Origin: Cryobacterium sp. PH29-G1
GTDB taxonomy: Bacteria; Actinomycetota; Actinomycetes; Actinomycetales; Microbacteriaceae
DNA: 64,000 nt
Assembly (NCBI RefSeq): GCF_030063365.1
Contig: NZ_JASISY010000011.1
Coordinates: forward strand, 55,607 to 119,606
Direction of reading: 5' to 3'
Shown one piece after another: positions 52,021 through 60,762 of the stretch (position 1 is the first letter of the stretch; every line of letters starts with the position of its first letter). The translations under genes and the position numbers were made by a program. The notes under the pieces are model-generated. The model was not told the DNA's origin, made no database searches, and saw nothing but the letters and a program-made list of their open reading frames with translations.

Positions 52021-52830
52021 GTGCCCGGCATGGTCGTCCCTTCCAAGGTTCCGGCCGCGCAGAACACCTTGCGCGTTCTGACTCATCTCGCCGCCCAGCG
52101 CGGACCGATACCGGCCGCCGCCGTGGCCACCGCACTCGGCCTGCCGCGCTCGACCGTCTATCAGCTGCTCGATGTGCTCGCGCAGGAGGGGTTCGTGGTT
52201 CATCTGCCCGAGGAGCGCCGTTACGGTCTCGGCATCGCCGCGTTCGAGCTGAGTTCGGGGTTCAGCCGCCAGGAACCGCTCTCCCGGCTCGGCCGCCCGT
52301 TGATCGCGCAGCTCGTTGACCGACTGGGGGAGAGTGCGCATCTCGTCGTGCTGCACGGTCGGGACGTGATCTACCTCGTGGAGGAGCGCGCCGCGCATCG
52401 GCCGTCGCTCGTCTCCGACGTGGGGGTGCGCCTGCCCGCGCACCTCACGGCCAGCGGACGCGCGCTCCTCGCGGCCCTGCCCGCCGCCCAATTGCGAGCG
52501 CTGTACCCGAATCAGGCGGCACTGGAACAACGCGACGGTCGCGGCCCACACACCAGGCTCGAGCTGCGGGCCGTGCTCGATCGCGTGCGAACGGATGGCT
52601 ACGCCACCGAAAACGGTGAAATCACGCCCGGCATCGCCTCGGTGGCGCTCGCCGCGCGGGACCATACCGGCTGGCCTGCCGCCGCGATTGCCGTGACGTT
52701 CGCGCACGACAGGTTCATCGAGGGGGACTGGCCCGCGCTCGCCGCAACCGTCGCCGACACGGCGGCGGAATTGTCTCGTCGCATCCGTGGCCGGCCGGGG
52801 ACCGCGGCCGAGCCTCCCGGCACTCGGTAG
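52021..52830 (+). CDS. IclR-family regulator, probable HutR
   Basis: About 269 aa. The N-terminal HTH is NTLRVLTHLAAQRGPIPAAAVATALGLPRSTVYQLLDVLAQEGFV. The C-terminal effector domain has GESAHLVVLHGRDVIYLVEE, HLTASGRALLAALP and ENGEITPGIASVALAARD, which are all IclR landmarks. GTG 52021 is taken; GTG 51967 right after the palindrome is possible and would be leaderless. IclR-type HutR controls histidine use in corynebacteria, so histidine or urocanate is the likely effector (inference). A stem-loop follows the stop. Confidence 0.9.
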   Translation: MPGMVVPSKVPAAQNTLRVLTHLAAQRGPIPAAAVATALGLPRSTVYQLLDVLAQEGFVVHLPEERRYGLGIAAFELSSGFSRQEPLSRLGRPLIAQLVDRLGESAHLVVLHGRDVIYLVEERAAHRPSLVSDVGVRLPAHLTASGRALLAALPAAQLRALYPNQAALEQRDGRGPHTRLELRAVLDRVRTDGYATENGEITPGIASVALAARDHTGWPAAAIAVTFAHDRFIEGDWPALAATVADTAAELSRRIRGRPGTAAEPPGTR

Positions 52831-52833
52831 GGA

Positions 52834-52862
52834 AGGGGGTACTCGTTCCTCGGGTGCCCCCT
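52834..52862. terminator. Stem-loop between iclR and the esterase gene
   Basis: AGGGGGTAC (52834-52842) pairs with G(G)TGCCCCCT (52853-52862) around a 10-nt loop, between convergent genes. One G-T pair; no U-tract. Confidence 0.55.
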
Positions 52863-52893
52863 GCCTCAACGGGGGCCGCGAGTGGCAAGAGGA

Positions 52894-54090
52894 CTACCAG
52901 CCCAGCTCCGTGTGCAGAAAACCGGCCACCCGGGCGCGCATGGCCTCATCGAGAATGCCAATGGAGTGCAGATTCCCGGGAACCACCACGAGTTCGTGGC
53001 GAATGCCCAGACGTTCCAGCTGCGCCGTGAAATCGGTCGACTGGCGCACCGGGATGAACTCGTCAGACGACGTGCCGATGAATACGGGCGGATCGCTGTG
53101 ATCGAGCCGGCTCGACGCCGAGGCCTCCACCGACTGCGCGCACCGGTTAATGCTCGCGCAACCGAGGTACGCCCGGCTGATGCGGGTAAGCCCATCGGTG
53201 GCGTTGACGAGTCCCGTAGCGCGCAGGTCTACCGGACCAGACAGCTCCGCCACCGCGGCGACCCGCGAGTGTGTCGTGAGCGCGCCCTGGCCACGGGTGC
53301 CGAGCAGGGCAACGAGGTTGCCGCCGGCTGACCCGCCGAACGCCCCGATGCGGTCCGGGTCGATGCCGTATTTTTTGGCGTTATTCGGGTCGCGCATCCA
53401 TTCCACTGCCAACTGCAGGTCATCGATCGCGGCCGGAAAGACGGCGTCGGGTACCAGCCGATAATTGACCGAGTAGGCTACGAAACCCGCGCTCGCGAGC
53501 CACTGACAGACCAGTCGCCAGTCGCTGTTTCCCTTGTCGCCGCGAGCCCAGCTCCCGCCGTGCACCGAGATGACGGCCGGCAGTAGCTCCGGTGCTTGCG
53601 CATTGACGGAAGCCGCGGCGTTCGGTGGTGCCGCCGCATTCGCGGGCGCGCTCCCGGTCTCAGTACCGGTGCTTGTTGCGGGGCCCGGCAGAACGGCCTC
53701 GTCAGGATCGGAATCTCCGACATCCAGATCTCCGACGTCAACTGTGGGCGTCGCGGTGGCGTCGGGGCTGGTGGCCGAGTGCGGGGCCATCGGTGAGCAG
53801 ACATCCAGGGTCAGCACCGCGCCGTCCGGCTGGATGCCGTAAACAATATCGGTCGTTACCGTCACCGCGTCGCTCGGCGTGAACGTTCGAATCCCCACCA
53901 CCTCGGTGGTGACCAGCTCGCTGCCCTGGTTCTCCGCGCCGGGCGGCGCCACGTCATACAGGTCAACTCGAAAGCCGGCCACGAGGCCGGTCGTCACGAT
54001 CGCTAGGGCTGCTGCCGCCAGTGCCAGGCTCCCGCGGGTGCGCTGTAGCCGGCGGCGGCCGGCGCGGGTTGGGCGTCGAGCAGGTGTCAC
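52894..54090 (-). CDS. Membrane-anchored or secreted alpha/beta-hydrolase (BD-FAE/HSL-like esterase)
   Basis: 398 aa. A basic N-terminus and one hydrophobic helix (LALAAAALAIVTTGLVAGF) anchor or export the protein. A linker rich in Asp/Pro/Ala/Thr (about 105-165) is followed by the hydrolase: oxyanion motif VISVHGGSWARGDKG, nucleophile elbow GAFGGSAGGNLV, acid GTSSDEFIP and His in VPGNLHSIG. This set matches carbohydrate/short-chain esterases of the BD-FAE type. GTG 54090 has GGGGG 7 nt upstream. Substrate unknown; location outside the membrane is inferred. Confidence 0.87.
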   Translation of the reverse strand: MTPARRPTRAGRRRLQRTRGSLALAAAALAIVTTGLVAGFRVDLYDVAPPGAENQGSELVTTEVVGIRTFTPSDAVTVTTDIVYGIQPDGAVLTLDVCSPMAPHSATSPDATATPTVDVGDLDVGDSDPDEAVLPGPATSTGTETGSAPANAAAPPNAAASVNAQAPELLPAVISVHGGSWARGDKGNSDWRLVCQWLASAGFVAYSVNYRLVPDAVFPAAIDDLQLAVEWMRDPNNAKKYGIDPDRIGAFGGSAGGNLVALLGTRGQGALTTHSRVAAVAELSGPVDLRATGLVNATDGLTRISRAYLGCASINRCAQSVEASASSRLDHSDPPVFIGTSSDEFIPVRQSTDFTAQLERLGIRHELVVVPGNLHSIGILDEAMRARVAGFLHTELGW

Positions 54091-54182
54091 GTCATGCCCC
54101 CGGAGTTGTAGCTGGTGGATTCGAGACTAGGCGCATCCGCCGTGCCGATCGAATCCGCTGGGCTCTCGTGGCACGGGGTTGA

Positions 54183-54216
54183 GAAGGGGGCCCGTGCTAG
54201 AACACGTGCCCCCTTC
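54183..54216. terminator. Terminator-like hairpin downstream of ykgO
   Basis: GAAGGGGGC...GTG (54183-54196) pairs with CAC..GCCCCCTTC (54203-54216) around a CTAGAA-type loop; located between the ykgO stop and the esterase start on the minus strand. Confidence 0.65.
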
Positions 54217-54234
54217 CGCAACGAGTGCCGCGGG

Positions 54235-54357
54235 CTAGCCCTGGCGGGCCTTGGCTCGAGGATTGAGCTTGTTGATCACGAAGGTGCGACCGCGTCGCCG
54301 CACGATTTGCGATCCCGGAACCTTCTTGAGCGCCTTGAGCGAATTGCGAACCTTCAT
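54235..54357 (-). CDS. ykgO: Ribosomal protein L36, cysteine-free (zinc-independent) paralogue
   Basis: 40 aa, starting [15 protein letters not shown] and ending [10 protein letters not shown]. It aligns with L36 but lacks all the Cys/His zinc ligands of the ordinary protein, so it is the C-minus form that replaces zinc L36 when zinc is short. The long basic stretch [14 protein letters not shown] is the rRNA-binding part. It shares a divergent region and a Zur-like box with a COG0523 GTPase, the normal zinc-starvation context. A hairpin follows its stop. Confidence 0.95.
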   Translation of the reverse strand: MKVRNSLKALKKVPGSQIVRRRGRTFVINKLNPRAKARQG

Positions 54358-54380
54358 TTTTCTCCACTTCGGATTTCTTA

Positions 54381-54397
54381 TTGAGAATGACTATCAA
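54381..54397. promoter_or_regulatory. Zur-like box in the ykgO/COG0523 divergent promoter
   Basis: TTGAGAATGACTATCAA is a 17-bp inverted repeat of the Fur/Zur type (TGA-A-T core with central G). It lies 24 bp from the ykgO start and 14 bp from the GTPase start, so one repressor could silence both. A -10-like TAGAGT (54399-54404) ends 7 nt before the GTPase ATG. Confidence 0.78.
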
Positions 54398-54411
54398 TTA
54401 GAGTAACAGGC

Positions 54412-55509
54412 ATGCAGACAGAAACGTATCTTCGAGTGAACGTGGTGAGCGGCCTGGCCGGCGCTGGAAAGACATCGGTTGCTTGCAGCCTGGGGCATCA
54501 CCCCTTCGCCCTGACCACCTCGATCTCCGACGCCCTGCGCACGGTGCTGAGCGAGGTATCTGACGCCGTTCCGGCTCGGCGAGGGGAGGCATCCGCTATC
54601 GATGTCTTCGTTGAGGCACCGACCGCGGTCGGACCTCTCGAGATTGCCAGTTCCCTCGTCGAAACGGGTGACTCGCCCGAGCGTCTGGCCAACGGGCATG
54701 CGGTACGGCTCGGGGATCTCATTACCGTGCTCGACGCTGCGCGGTTCTGGCGCGACCTGCGCGGTGAGGCCCTCGCGCCGACCCCGCAGACCGGGGCCGG
54801 TGAGGCCTCCGACGACGCGGCCACCACGATCGATACCCCGGGTGACGCCGAACGCACCGTGGGTGACCTGCTGATCGAGCAGATCGAGTGGGCGAGCATC
54901 GTCGTGGTTAACAAGACCGACCTCGTGCGCCAACGCGATGCCGCCGACATCCGCGATTTTGTACGCCTGCTCAACCCGGCCAGCCATATCGTGTTCGCCG
55001 AATACGGCCAGGGCGGTGCCGACGGCTGGCCGCTGCCGCGCCGGGACATGTTTGCCTGGTTACAGCGCAGCCCCGGCTGGGTGCGTCAGCTCAACGGCGA
55101 CGCCTTGCTCGCGCGTAGCCCGCAGGGACTGACCTGCGTGGTCTACCGTGACGTGCGACCGTTCCATCCCGTGCGTCTGGCCGAATTCTTTCGGGACCAC
55201 GCCGAGGAGGCGGGCGAGATTTTGCGCTCACGCGGCCTGTTTCGACTGGCCACGCGGCCGTCAACCGTTGGCTCCTGGAGCAGTGCCGGTCCCACCATCA
55301 CCTTCGAACCCACCGGTATGCACAGTCATGACCCCGACTCCCCGCTCGGCCAGGAAATCGCCTTTTTCGGACGCAATCTCAACGCGCATGTGCTCAGCGG
55401 TAACCTCGATGACTGCCTGCTCACCGACGCGGAGTTTCTCGCCGGGCCCATGTTCTGGAGCACCCTCGGCGACCCGTTCCCCGGCTGGGTGCTCGAAGGT
55501 GCTGCTTGA
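54412..55509 (+). CDS. COG0523 GTPase (CobW/Mrf-like), zinc-starvation type
   Basis: 365 aa. The Walker A is VSGLAGAGKTS, the G4 motif is VVVNKTDLV, and the C-terminal CobW_C domain holds VYRDVRPFHPVRLAEFF and GLFRLATRPSTVG. The protein lacks the GCxCC-type metal motif normally found after Walker A in COG0523; the only notable histidines are in TGMHSHDPDS. Together with the divergent cysteine-free L36 and the Zur-like box this points to zinc-limitation physiology, similar to mycobacterial Mrf, which works with alternative ribosomes. It may start leaderless. Metal delivery by this protein is uncertain given the missing motif. Confidence 0.88.
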   Translation: MQTETYLRVNVVSGLAGAGKTSVACSLGHHPFALTTSISDALRTVLSEVSDAVPARRGEASAIDVFVEAPTAVGPLEIASSLVETGDSPERLANGHAVRLGDLITVLDAARFWRDLRGEALAPTPQTGAGEASDDAATTIDTPGDAERTVGDLLIEQIEWASIVVVNKTDLVRQRDAADIRDFVRLLNPASHIVFAEYGQGGADGWPLPRRDMFAWLQRSPGWVRQLNGDALLARSPQGLTCVVYRDVRPFHPVRLAEFFRDHAEEAGEILRSRGLFRLATRPSTVGSWSSAGPTITFEPTGMHSHDPDSPLGQEIAFFGRNLNAHVLSGNLDDCLLTDAEFLAGPMFWSTLGDPFPGWVLEGAA

Positions 55510-55510
55510 C

Positions 55511-55993
55511 TCAGAGGGTCTTGGCAAAGCAGACGCTGAACTTCTCGCCGACGTATTGGCCGAACAGGTCAATCTGCTCGTAGCCGCGACCGCGGTACAG
55601 GGCCATTGCGGCGTTATGCAGCGGGCCGGTCTCCAGCGCGAGAGAGCGGATGCCGCGGCTCGCGGCATCCGCTTCGATACGGTCGAGCAGGTGGCCGGCT
55701 ACACCGCGCCCCCGGGCATCAAAGTGCACGAACAATCGCTTCAGCTCAGCGGTGAGCACCGCGGCGGGGTTGGATTCACTGGAGCCGAGCGGCACCAGGG
55801 CGGCCATGCCGCAGGCCGCACCGTGTTCGTCGCGGGCAATATAGACGTCGACGCCCGCGCGTTCGAGTTCGTCGGTGCTGAGCAGAAAACTGTTCTCTTC
55901 CGGGTAGAGCGAGTGTGCGAAGGCGGTGCTGGCGGCCAGCAGCGCCTCGACATCGGCCTGTCGGGGCGGCTCGATACTGATCGAAATGGTCAT
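55511..55993 (-). CDS. GNAT-family N-acetyltransferase
   Basis: About 160 aa. Acetyl-CoA loop: LKRLFVHFDARGRGVAGHLLDRIE (R-G-x-G-x-A/G), followed by RSLALETGPLHNAAMALYRGRGYE, the C-terminal GNAT signature. Start ATG 55993 (MTISISIEPP) is preferred over an in-frame start at 56080; a TATTCT -10-like hexamer ends 6 nt before it, suggesting a leaderless mRNA. The acceptor substrate is unknown. It is convergent with the COG0523 gene, stops 1 nt apart. Confidence 0.87.
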   Translation of the reverse strand: MTISISIEPPRQADVEALLAASTAFAHSLYPEENSFLLSTDELERAGVDVYIARDEHGAACGMAALVPLGSSESNPAAVLTAELKRLFVHFDARGRGVAGHLLDRIEADAASRGIRSLALETGPLHNAAMALYRGRGYEQIDLFGQYVGEKFSVCFAKTL

Positions 55994-56252
55994 ATCACCA
56001 GAATAGAGCGAGGCAATGTGCGCCCTTTCCGTGACATTTATGGGCGCATCGGGTAGCGTAGACAAGTCGGCTCTTGACACCGCGCCGTGCGCGGATGGGT
56101 TTGTAAGTCAAGTTGGGCCGGTTTCCCAGTAATCCGCTGGTGAAAAATCACTGTATGTGAACGGCCCCGGCCATAGACTGCCCGGGTTCTCAGTTACGTC
56201 GCATGTGCGATGTTGTTCTGCCATGTACTGAACACAACCCAGAAATATCTGT

Positions 56253-58439
56253 ATGCCTCAAGGCAATTCGCATAACTCCACCGTCGGTCGTGGCGGTAAG
56301 AACTTCGATCCCAAGTACGCCTCCAAGGGCGGATCGGGTCACGGCGGTTCCAACAACGCCGGCAGCAAGAGCCCCGGTCACCGCGGACACCGCGCTGACG
56401 AAGGCGCACCCAAGAAGCAGCGTTGGAACGCCGACGAGCGCGCCGCGCGCGCCAATGAGCGTCCCTCGAGCGAACGCCCGGCCTACGGCTCGCGTTCCGT
56501 TCGCCCCGAAAACGGTGGCCGCACCAACAGCGAGCGCAACGAGCGCCCCGCCTACAACAACGACCGTCCCCGCACGGACCGTCCGTCGTACAACAACGAC
56601 CGTCCGTCGTACGGTGACCGCAACAGTGCTCCGCGCACCGATCGTCCCTCGTATGGTGACCGTGCTCCGCGCACCGAGCGTCCGGCCTACAACAACGACC
56701 GTCCCCGCACGGACCGTCCGTCGTACAACAACGACCGTCCGTCGTACGGTGACCGCAACAGTGCTCCGCGCACCGATCGTCCCTCGTATGGTGACCGTGC
56801 CCCGCGCACCGACCGTCCGGCCTACAACAACGACCGTCCCCGCACGGACCGTCCGTCGTACAACAACGACCGTCCGTCGTACGGTGACCGCAACAGTGCT
56901 CCGCGCACCGAGCGTCCGGCCTACAACAACGACCGTCCCCGCACGGACCGTCCGTCGTACAACAACGACCGTCCGGCTCGCACCGATCGTCCCTCGTATG
57001 GTGACCGTGCTCCGCGCACCGACCGTCCCTCGTATGGTGACCGTGCTCCGCGCACCGACCGTCCCGACTACGCCGACCGCGCCCCCCGTCGCTCAAACGA
57101 CGACCGTCCGCCCCGTCGCGATTTCGGAAACGACCGTCCGAGCCGTTCCGACGATGGCGACAGCAAGTTCTACCCGAAGCGCAGCGAGAACGGCGCCAAG
57201 CCCAGCTTCGCCGGTGGCGACGATGTCGTACTCGAACGTCTCGAAGCCATTGCAACGACGGCATCCGATGTTGTCGGTGTGACCTTCGGCGATCTGGGCC
57301 TCGGCGAGAACATCGTTCGTGAGCTCGCCGCCCTCGGCGCTCCGACCCCGTTCCCGATCCAGGCAGCGACCATCCCCGACGTGCTCGCTGGGCGCGACGT
57401 GCTCGGCCGCGGCAAGACCGGATCCGGCAAGACCATCGCCTTCGGCGCCCCGCTCGTGGAAAAGCTGATGGAGAACAACGGAGCCAAGGACCGCAAGATG
57501 GCCCGCAAGCCCCGCGCGCTCATCCTGGCCCCGACCCGTGAGCTGGCCCTGCAGATCGACCGCACCATCCAGCCGATCGCCCGCAGCGTCGGCCTCTTCA
57601 CCACCCAGATCTACGGCGGCGTTCCCCAGTACCGTCAGGTCAGCGCACTCCAGCGCGGCGTGGACATCATCATCGGTACCGCGGGCCGCATCGAAGACCT
57701 CATCGACCAGGGTCGTCTTGACCTGTCCGAAGTCGTCGTCACCGTGCTCGACGAGGCCGACTACATGTGCGACCTCGGGTTCCTCGAGCCGGTTCAGCGC
57801 ATCCTGCGTCAGACCAAGGCCGGCGGCCAGAAGCTGCTCTTCTCCGCCACCCTCGACAAGGGCGTTGCCTCGTTGGTCAAGGAATTCCTGACCAACCCGG
57901 CCGTGCACGAGGTCGCCGGTGAAGACCAGGCCTCATCCACGATCGACCACCGCGTGCTCGTCATTGAGCACCGCGACAAGGGCCGCATCATCGAAGAGCT
58001 CGTCAATCGTCAGGGTAAGACGCTCATCTTCAGCCGCACCCGTGCCTACGCTGAGCAGCTCGCCGACCAGCTTGAAGATGCCGGAGTGAAGGCCACCAGC
58101 CTGCACGGTGACCTCAACCAGGCCCGTCGTACCCGCAACCTGCAGATGCTCACGAGCGGCCGAGTCAACGTTCTCGTCGCAACGGATGTGGCTGCTCGCG
58201 GCATCCACGTTGACGATATCGACCTGGTCATCCAAGCTGATGCGCCCGACGAGTACAAGACGTACTTGCACCGTGCCGGACGCACCGGCCGCGCGGGCAA
58301 GACCGGAACCGTCGTGACGCTCATCCCCAAGCAGCGTCAGCGCCGCATGGGCGAGCTGCTCGAGCGTGCCGAGATCGACGCGAGCTACACGACCGCCGCC
58401 CCCGGTGGCGCGGCTGTGCGCGAACTCGCCAACATCTAG
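56253..58439 (+). CDS. DEAD-box RNA helicase with long repeat-rich N-terminal tail
   Basis: 728 aa. The helicase core (about 330-720) has the Q motif (TPFPIQAATIPD), motif I KTGSGKT near residue 390, Ia PTRELALQI, Ib TAGRIEDL, II LDEADYM near residue 500, III FSATLD, IV LIFSRTRAYAEQL, V VATDVAARGIHV and VI HRAGRTGRAG. The first 310 residues are an Arg/Asn/Asp/Tyr/Pro-rich low-complexity tail made of NDRPxY-type units. The tail is at the N-terminus, whereas most bacterial DEAD helicases carry it at the C-terminus. Such tails drive RNA binding and phase separation in other helicases; this role is inferred. No Shine-Dalgarno; 172-bp leader region. A strong terminator follows. Confidence 0.93.
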   Translation: MPQGNSHNSTVGRGGKNFDPKYASKGGSGHGGSNNAGSKSPGHRGHRADEGAPKKQRWNADERAARANERPSSERPAYGSRSVRPENGGRTNSERNERPAYNNDRPRTDRPSYNNDRPSYGDRNSAPRTDRPSYGDRAPRTERPAYNNDRPRTDRPSYNNDRPSYGDRNSAPRTDRPSYGDRAPRTDRPAYNNDRPRTDRPSYNNDRPSYGDRNSAPRTERPAYNNDRPRTDRPSYNNDRPARTDRPSYGDRAPRTDRPSYGDRAPRTDRPDYADRAPRRSNDDRPPRRDFGNDRPSRSDDGDSKFYPKRSENGAKPSFAGGDDVVLERLEAIATTASDVVGVTFGDLGLGENIVRELAALGAPTPFPIQAATIPDVLAGRDVLGRGKTGSGKTIAFGAPLVEKLMENNGAKDRKMARKPRALILAPTRELALQIDRTIQPIARSVGLFTTQIYGGVPQYRQVSALQRGVDIIIGTAGRIEDLIDQGRLDLSEVVVTVLDEADYMCDLGFLEPVQRILRQTKAGGQKLLFSATLDKGVASLVKEFLTNPAVHEVAGEDQASSTIDHRVLVIEHRDKGRIIEELVNRQGKTLIFSRTRAYAEQLADQLEDAGVKATSLHGDLNQARRTRNLQMLTSGRVNVLVATDVAARGIHVDDIDLVIQADAPDEYKTYLHRAGRTGRAGKTGTVVTLIPKQRQRRMGELLERAEIDASYTTAAPGGAAVRELANI
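56553..57060 (+). repeat. 135-bp in-frame tandem repeats in the helicase gene
   Basis: TACAACAACGACCGTCCCCG recurs at 56553, 56688, 56823 and 56922: two full 135-bp (45-aa) units, a 99-bp truncated unit and remnants, each nearly identical at the DNA level. Smaller NDRP, TDRPSY and GDRAPR submotifs are nested inside. High nucleotide identity suggests recent expansion or gene conversion. Confidence 0.92.
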
Positions 58440-58468
58440 CATCCGCTCTCTCTAAACCAGAGGCTTAA

Positions 58469-58506
58469 AGAAAGGGGTACCCGCCAGTCGGCGGGTACCC
58501 CTTTCT
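58469..58506 (+). terminator. Strong Rho-independent-type terminator after the helicase gene
   Basis: AGAAAGGGGTACCCGCC (58469-58485) and GGCGGGTACCCCTTTCT (58490-58506) pair perfectly over 17 bp with an AGTC loop, ending in a short T-run. Confidence 0.92.
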
Positions 58507-58628
58507 GCATGTCTAGAGCTGGACGGGTTGCCGAACCCGGCCGCATCTGCCAGAATTACTTTCCGAACGGTCGGTAACTTATTCGTCGTTCCCGCACGCA
58601 CACGTAGACACCGTCGTCAGGAGAGAAC

Positions 58629-59813
58629 ATGGCTGAGGCCTACCTCGTTGGAGGAGCACGCACCCCCGTAGGCCGTTACGGTGGCGCACTGGCCACGGTT
58701 CGTCCCGATGACCTCGCCGCGCTTGTAGTCGGCGAGGCCGTACGCCGCGCCGGCATCGACCCCGGCCTGGTCGAAGAGATCATCTTCGGCGCCGCCACCC
58801 AGGCCGGCGAAGACAACCGCAACGTGGCCCGTATGGCCGGGTTGCTCGCCGGACTGCCTGACCACGTGCCGGGAATCACCGTCAACCGGCTCTGCGCCTC
58901 GGGTATGTCGGCGATCACGATGGCCGCCCAGGCCATTCGCGCCGGTGATGCCGACCTGATGTTGGCCGGCGGTGTCGAATCCATGACCCGTGCCCCCTGG
59001 GTGCAGGCCAAACCCGAGCGCGCCTGGGCCAAGCCCGGCGCCCAGTTCGATACCTCCATCGGCTGGCGGTTCGTGAACCCCAAACTTGCCGCCCGCGACA
59101 AGGCCACCTTCTCCATGTCGGAGACGGCCGAAGAGGTCGCTAAGCTCGACGGCATCACTCGGGCAGAAGCGGATGCCTTTGCCCTGCGCAGTCACCAGCG
59201 CGCAGCAGCCGCGATCGATGCCGGCCACTTCGTCGATGAAATCGTTGGCGTTCCCACCAAGAAGGGTGAGGTTCTCGTCGACGAGGGCCTGCGCCGCGAC
59301 ACCACCCTGGAAGGTCTCGCCGCGCTCCGCCCGATTGTGGCCGGCGGCTCCGTCGTCACGGCCGGCAACGCGAGCTCGCTCAACGACGGCGCTTCGGCGA
59401 TTCTCGTGGCCAGCGGCGAGGCCGTCAAAAAGTACGGTCTCATCCCGCGGGCCCGCGTCGTCGTCGGAACCAGCGTCGGACTCGCCCCGGAGATCATGGG
59501 CCTCGGCCCGGTCGCCGCCACCCAGCGTGCCCTGGAACGCAGCGGATTGAACATCGGCGACCTCGGTGCCATCGAGCTCAATGAGGCATTCGCCACCCAG
59601 TCCATCGCGTGCATCCGTCGGCTCGGCCTCGACGAGGAAATCGTCAACCGTGACGGCGGCGCAATCGCGCTCGGACATCCGCTTGGATCCAGCGGCGCTC
59701 GCCTCGTAGTCACTCTGCTTGCGCGCATGGAGCGCGAAAATGCCCAGCACGGCCTCGCCACCATGTGTGTCGGCGTCGGCCAGGGTTCGGCCCTCATCCT
59801 GGAGCGTGTCTGA
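58629..59813 (+). CDS. Thiolase (acetyl-CoA C-acyltransferase)
   Basis: 394 aa. Catalytic residues are Cys89 in TVNRLCASGMSA, the IELNEAFATQS segment, His in AIALGHPLGSSGAR and Cys in TMCVGVGQG. It cleaves 3-oxoacyl-CoA to acetyl-CoA and a shorter acyl-CoA. AGGAGA precedes ATG 58629. The neighbours, a 3-hydroxyacyl-CoA dehydrogenase and PaaZ, make it the likely 3-oxoadipyl-CoA/3-oxo-5,6-dehydrosuberyl-CoA thiolase of phenylacetate breakdown (PaaJ-like), but a general beta-oxidation thiolase cannot be excluded. The next ATG overlaps the stop by one base (TGATG). Confidence 0.9.
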   Translation: MAEAYLVGGARTPVGRYGGALATVRPDDLAALVVGEAVRRAGIDPGLVEEIIFGAATQAGEDNRNVARMAGLLAGLPDHVPGITVNRLCASGMSAITMAAQAIRAGDADLMLAGGVESMTRAPWVQAKPERAWAKPGAQFDTSIGWRFVNPKLAARDKATFSMSETAEEVAKLDGITRAEADAFALRSHQRAAAAIDAGHFVDEIVGVPTKKGEVLVDEGLRRDTTLEGLAALRPIVAGGSVVTAGNASSLNDGASAILVASGEAVKKYGLIPRARVVVGTSVGLAPEIMGLGPVAATQRALERSGLNIGDLGAIELNEAFATQSIACIRRLGLDEEIVNRDGGAIALGHPLGSSGARLVVTLLARMERENAQHGLATMCVGVGQGSALILERV

Positions 59814-60706
59814 TGTCTATTTCTGAACTCGAACTGGGCGATCGCGGCGAGTCCGGCGTGCCCGACCGGGTCGGTGTACTCGGTGGTGGGCGCATGGGCG
59901 CCGGCATCGCGCACGCATTCTTGCTCGCCGGAGCCCACGTGGCCCTCGTCGAGCGCAACGACGACGAGGCCGCGGCCGCCCTCGAGCGCGTGCTGCGCGC
60001 CGTGGACGCCAGCATCACCCGCGGTGCCACCACCGAGACCCGCCCGGAACTTGAGGCGCGCCTCGCTGTCGGTGCCGATTTCGGCCTGTTCAGCGACCGT
60101 GAGCTGGTCGTCGAGGCCGTTCCCGAGGTGCGCGCGCTCAAGGTTGAAGCACTGCAGAAGGTCGAAGCTCAGCTTCCGGCCGACGCCGCCCTCGCCAGCA
60201 ACACCTCGTCAATCTCGATCGACGACCTCGCCGACGAACTGGCCCGCCCGGCGCGCTTTCTCGGCCTGCACTTCTTCAACCCGGTGCCCGCCTCAAACCT
60301 GGTCGAACTCGTCACCGGCAGCGCTACCTCGCCCGAATTGGTAGCGGATGCCCAGAACTGGGTGTCGGCCCTCGGCAAGACACCGATCACCGTCAGCGAC
60401 GCACCCGGATTCGCCTCGTCCCGGCTCGGAGTGGCCTTAGGACTCGAAGCCATCCGCATGCTCGAGGAGGGTGTCGCGAGTGCCTCCGATATCGACGCCG
60501 CCATGATGCTGGGCTACAAGCACCCGGTGGGGCCGCTGAAACTGACCGACCTGGTCGGGCTTGACGTGCGGCTGGGCATCGCCGAATACCTGCACAAGCA
60601 GCTCGGTGCCCGGTTTGAGCCGCCGCAGCTGCTGCGCCGGCTTGTTGCCGAAGGCAAGCTCGGCCGCAAATCCGGCCAGGGCTTTTACCGCTGGGACGAG
60701 GCTTGA
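59813..60706 (+). CDS. 3-Hydroxyacyl-CoA dehydrogenase (PaaH-like)
   Basis: 297 aa, NAD-dependent. The Rossmann start is VGVLGGGRMGAGIAHAFLLAG. The catalytic His lies in LGLHFFNPVPASNLVELV, and the C-terminal domain has DAPGFASSRLGVALGLEA and GYKHPVGPLKLTDLVGLDVRL. It oxidises 3-hydroxyacyl-CoA, here probably 3-hydroxyadipyl-CoA (inference from paaZ). It is coupled to the thiolase by TGATG; its stop lies 56 nt before the PaaZ start. Confidence 0.92.
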   Translation: MSISELELGDRGESGVPDRVGVLGGGRMGAGIAHAFLLAGAHVALVERNDDEAAAALERVLRAVDASITRGATTETRPELEARLAVGADFGLFSDRELVVEAVPEVRALKVEALQKVEAQLPADAALASNTSSISIDDLADELARPARFLGLHFFNPVPASNLVELVTGSATSPELVADAQNWVSALGKTPITVSDAPGFASSRLGVALGLEAIRMLEEGVASASDIDAAMMLGYKHPVGPLKLTDLVGLDVRLGIAEYLHKQLGARFEPPQLLRRLVAEGKLGRKSGQGFYRWDEA

Positions 60707-60762
60707 TGGCCGCCCACACCGATGCCCCGCCTACACCGCGCACGCACCACAAAGGAGACCTC

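Noticed and set aside
56553..57060. CRISPR-like array in the helicase gene
   Set aside because: Units are contiguous and coding with no spacers; no cas genes.
56194..57282. Two long alternative frames over the helicase repeats (Cys/Arg-rich and Thr/Val-rich)
   Set aside because: Created by the same 135-bp repeat read in other frames; the helicase frame continues into a complete conserved core.
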